A DNA stretch of 64,000 bases, from positions 62,001 to 126,000 of the forward strand of contig NVWK01000004.1 of assembly GCA_002733605.1 (NCBI GenBank), read 5' to 3'. Both the position numbers and the translations under genes were made by a program. Below the pieces are notes generated by a model. It saw only the letters and a program-made list of their open reading frames with translations, ran no database searches and had not been told where the DNA came from. The stretch is from Robiginitomaculum sp. (GTDB lineage Bacteria; Pseudomonadota; Alphaproteobacteria; Caulobacterales; Maricaulaceae). This document shows positions 62,344 to 64,000 of this stretch, piece after piece; position 1 is the first letter of the stretch, and the number at the start of each line of letters is the position of its first letter.

Positions 62344-64000
62344 ATGAAAATTATTGCCGCCCCTTCCGGCCCGTGGCACAGTTGGGCCATGGTGCTTTCT
62401 CCCCATATTACCGCCGTTCTGGGCGCGACAAATACTGGCAAGACCCATTATGCGGTCGAACGGATGCTGGCCCGCTCCAGCGGCGTGATCGGCTTGCCTT
62501 TGCGGCTGTTGGCGCGGGAGGTGTATGACAAAATGGTGGCGCAAAAAGGAGCACCCGCCTGCGCCCTGATCACCGGAGAAGAAAAGATCGTGCCGCCCTA
62601 TGCGAGCTATGTGGTCTGTACGGTCGAGGCCATGCCCATGACGGATATTCGGGCCGGGAAATTTGCCTGTGTCGTTATCGATGAGGTGCAAATGGTTGCC
62701 CACAAAGAACGCGGTCATATATTCACAGACCGGATGTTACATGCACGCGGTACAGAAGAAACCTTGCTGCTCGGGGCCGATACGGTACGCCCGCTGATTG
62801 AAGCGTTGGTTCCCAAGGCCCGCTTTGTCACCCGTGAACGGTTTTCGGTATTGTCCTATGCGGGTCATTTGAAACTGAGCCGCTTGCCCAAACGTAGTGT
62901 TATTGTCGCGTTCTCGGCCGCCGAGGTCTATGCGCTGGCCGAGATCATCCGGCGTCATTACGGCGGGGCGGCTCTGGTTATGGGTGGGCTAAGCCCGCGC
63001 ACACGCAACGCACAGGCAGAGTTGTATCAATCGGGCGAAGTTGATTATCTGGTGGCCACGGACGCGATTGGCATGGGGCTTAATCTGGACGCGGATCATG
63101 TGGCCTTTGCCTCTTTGCGGAAATTTGACGGCCAAAGACGCCGCTATCTTTATGCCAGCGAAATGGCGCAAATCGCAGGACGGGCCGGACGGTTTCGCCG
63201 TGATGGCAGTTTCGGCACGACGGGTCAGTGCCTGCCAATAGATGATGATGTCATTGGGCGTATCGAAAATCACCATTTCGAACCCTTGCAATATGCGGAG
63301 TGGCGCAATACACGGCTCGACTTTTCAACACTGGAAAATTTGCAAGATAGTCTCGCCCTCGCCCCTGCAAAACCGGGGTTACGGCGCATTGCCCCTGCCC
63401 CCGATGAAGTGGCGCTCGCACGGTTGTTACGGGTGCATGATGTGTCCTCGCACATAAAAACTGGCAAAGATGTCAGTTTATTTTGGGACGTGTGTCAGAT
63501 CCCGGATTTTAGAAACTTAGGTCCGGAAGCCCATGCCCGCTTGCTGGAAGAGATATTTTTAGCCCTTATTCAAAACAACAATACCCTGCCTAATGCCTAT
63601 TTTGAGCGTAATATCAATAGGTTAGACTATATTGAGGGCAGTGCCGAAATACTGGCCTCGCGGCTTGCATGCATTCGAACATGGACGTATATATCCAACA
63701 AACACGCTTGGATGGCACGTTCGCAAGATTGGATTAATCGTACAAGATGTGTTGAAGACAGGCTATCAGATGCGCTACACAGTAAGCTTGTCGCACGCTT
63801 TGTTGACCGACGCACAAGCGCACTTTTGAAGGGTATAGGAGCCAAATCCCCCATGGACGCCACAATTACTCCCACCGGTGAAGTTCTCACCGAAGGACAC
63901 ACAATCGGACACTTAAAGGGCTTGTTATTTGTGCCCGACAAAACGGCAAGCGGCCTTGAAGCGAAAACGGTTCTGACCGCTGCCGGTTTAGCCCTCGCTG
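62344..64000 (+). CDS. SUV3-like superfamily 2 RNA/DNA helicase (3' truncated by window)
   Basis: The ATG at 62344 starts a frame still open at the window end (552 codons seen). Walker A is LGATNTGKTHYAVERML (about 25-42), the DExx motif VVIDEVQMVAH, and motif VI QIAGRAGRFRRDG; ATDAIGMGLNLDADHVAF is motif V. These are the SUV3-like helicases of alphaproteobacteria, relatives of mitochondrial SUV3, which unwind RNA for degradation. It is divergent from sixA. The C-terminal part lies outside the window. Confidence 0.9.
   Translation, partial: MKIIAAPSGPWHSWAMVLSPHITAVLGATNTGKTHYAVERMLARSSGVIGLPLRLLAREVYDKMVAQKGAPACALITGEEKIVPPYASYVVCTVEAMPMTDIRAGKFACVVIDEVQMVAHKERGHIFTDRMLHARGTEETLLLGADTVRPLIEALVPKARFVTRERFSVLSYAGHLKLSRLPKRSVIVAFSAAEVYALAEIIRRHYGGAALVMGGLSPRTRNAQAELYQSGEVDYLVATDAIGMGLNLDADHVAFASLRKFDGQRRRYLYASEMAQIAGRAGRFRRDGSFGTTGQCLPIDDDVIGRIENHHFEPLQYAEWRNTRLDFSTLENLQDSLALAPAKPGLRRIAPAPDEVALARLLRVHDVSSHIKTGKDVSLFWDVCQIPDFRNLGPEAHARLLEEIFLALIQNNNTLPNAYFERNINRLDYIEGSAEILASRLACIRTWTYISNKHAWMARSQDWINRTRCVEDRLSDALHSKLVARFVDRRTSALLKGIGAKSPMDATITPTGEVLTEGHTIGHLKGLLFVPDKTASGLEAKTVLTAAGLALA

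Noticed and set aside
62308-62718. N-terminal extension of sixA to 300 residues
   Set aside because: The added part is antisense to the helicase Walker A region and has no similarity to the family, which begins at LLLMRHAK.
1-64000. Defence island, prophage, IS or CRISPR content
   Set aside because: All stretches read as chromosomal housekeeping, catabolic or chemotaxis genes; no transposase, integrase other than XerD, or spaced repeats were seen.

Overview
The window looks like a chromosomal segment of a free-living alphaproteobacterium. The evidence is the complete ccoNOQP-ccoGHIS set with a divergent FNR-type regulator, a cobS-cobT pair beside a J-domain gene and bolA, a CheD-containing chemotaxis cluster with a CtrA-type site upstream, a DUF1178 gene, an SUV3-like helicase, and the neighbourhood aroB-aroK / xerD-accA. 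Genus cannot be decided from the sequence. I saw no IS element, phage, integron, CRISPR array, tRNA or rRNA, and found no convincing frameshifted gene.

Layout. 1-2538: 3' part of a RecD/Dda-type helicase, then two minus-strand lipoprotein genes (alpha-carbonic anhydrase and a GH5 endoglucanase). 2795-14554: a terpenoid (citronellol/geraniol, Atu-type) degradation cluster with a TetR regulator, a minus-strand operon atuA-atuC-atuE-atuF-atuD plus a TIGR03084 gene, and divergent genes for a second acyl-CoA dehydrogenase and an acyl-CoA ligase. The atuA/dehydrogenase divergent region holds a palindrome that could be the regulator's operator. 14575-15219: unknown membrane protein. 15379-24259: microaerobic respiration, with an unusual Crp/Fnr regulator divergent from ccoN and a perfect FNR box between them, then the cbb3 oxidase structural and assembly genes. 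24264-25487: aminotransferase.

25778-37202: chemotaxis. A plus-strand operon carries STAS, cheY, cheA, cheW, cheR, cheY and a small CheZ-like gene; facing it on the minus strand are cheB, two cheD genes and a large receptor with four PAS domains. Three of these proteins (CheZ-like and both CheDs) end in D-[L/V]-[D/E]-L-F, and the receptor ends in DWQDF. 37582-41165: minus operon comF-grxC-nitrilase-DUF1178-dadA. 41186-45093: a methyltransferase gene, then Flp pilin, mutT, argJ and a lipoprotein PpiC isomerase. 45272-49436: secA, GNAT and a secreted metallopeptidase. 49451-56233: cobT, cobS, J-domain gene, bolA, CNNM/CorC-type protein, aroB, aroK.

56417-64000: a tiny membrane protein, a large unknown exported protein, xerD, accA, a perfect parS centromere site in the accA-rpmB gap followed by a bidirectional terminator, rpmB, a DUF3108 protein, sixA, and the 5' part of an SUV3-like helicase. 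The parS site suggests this segment lies in the origin-proximal part of the chromosome.
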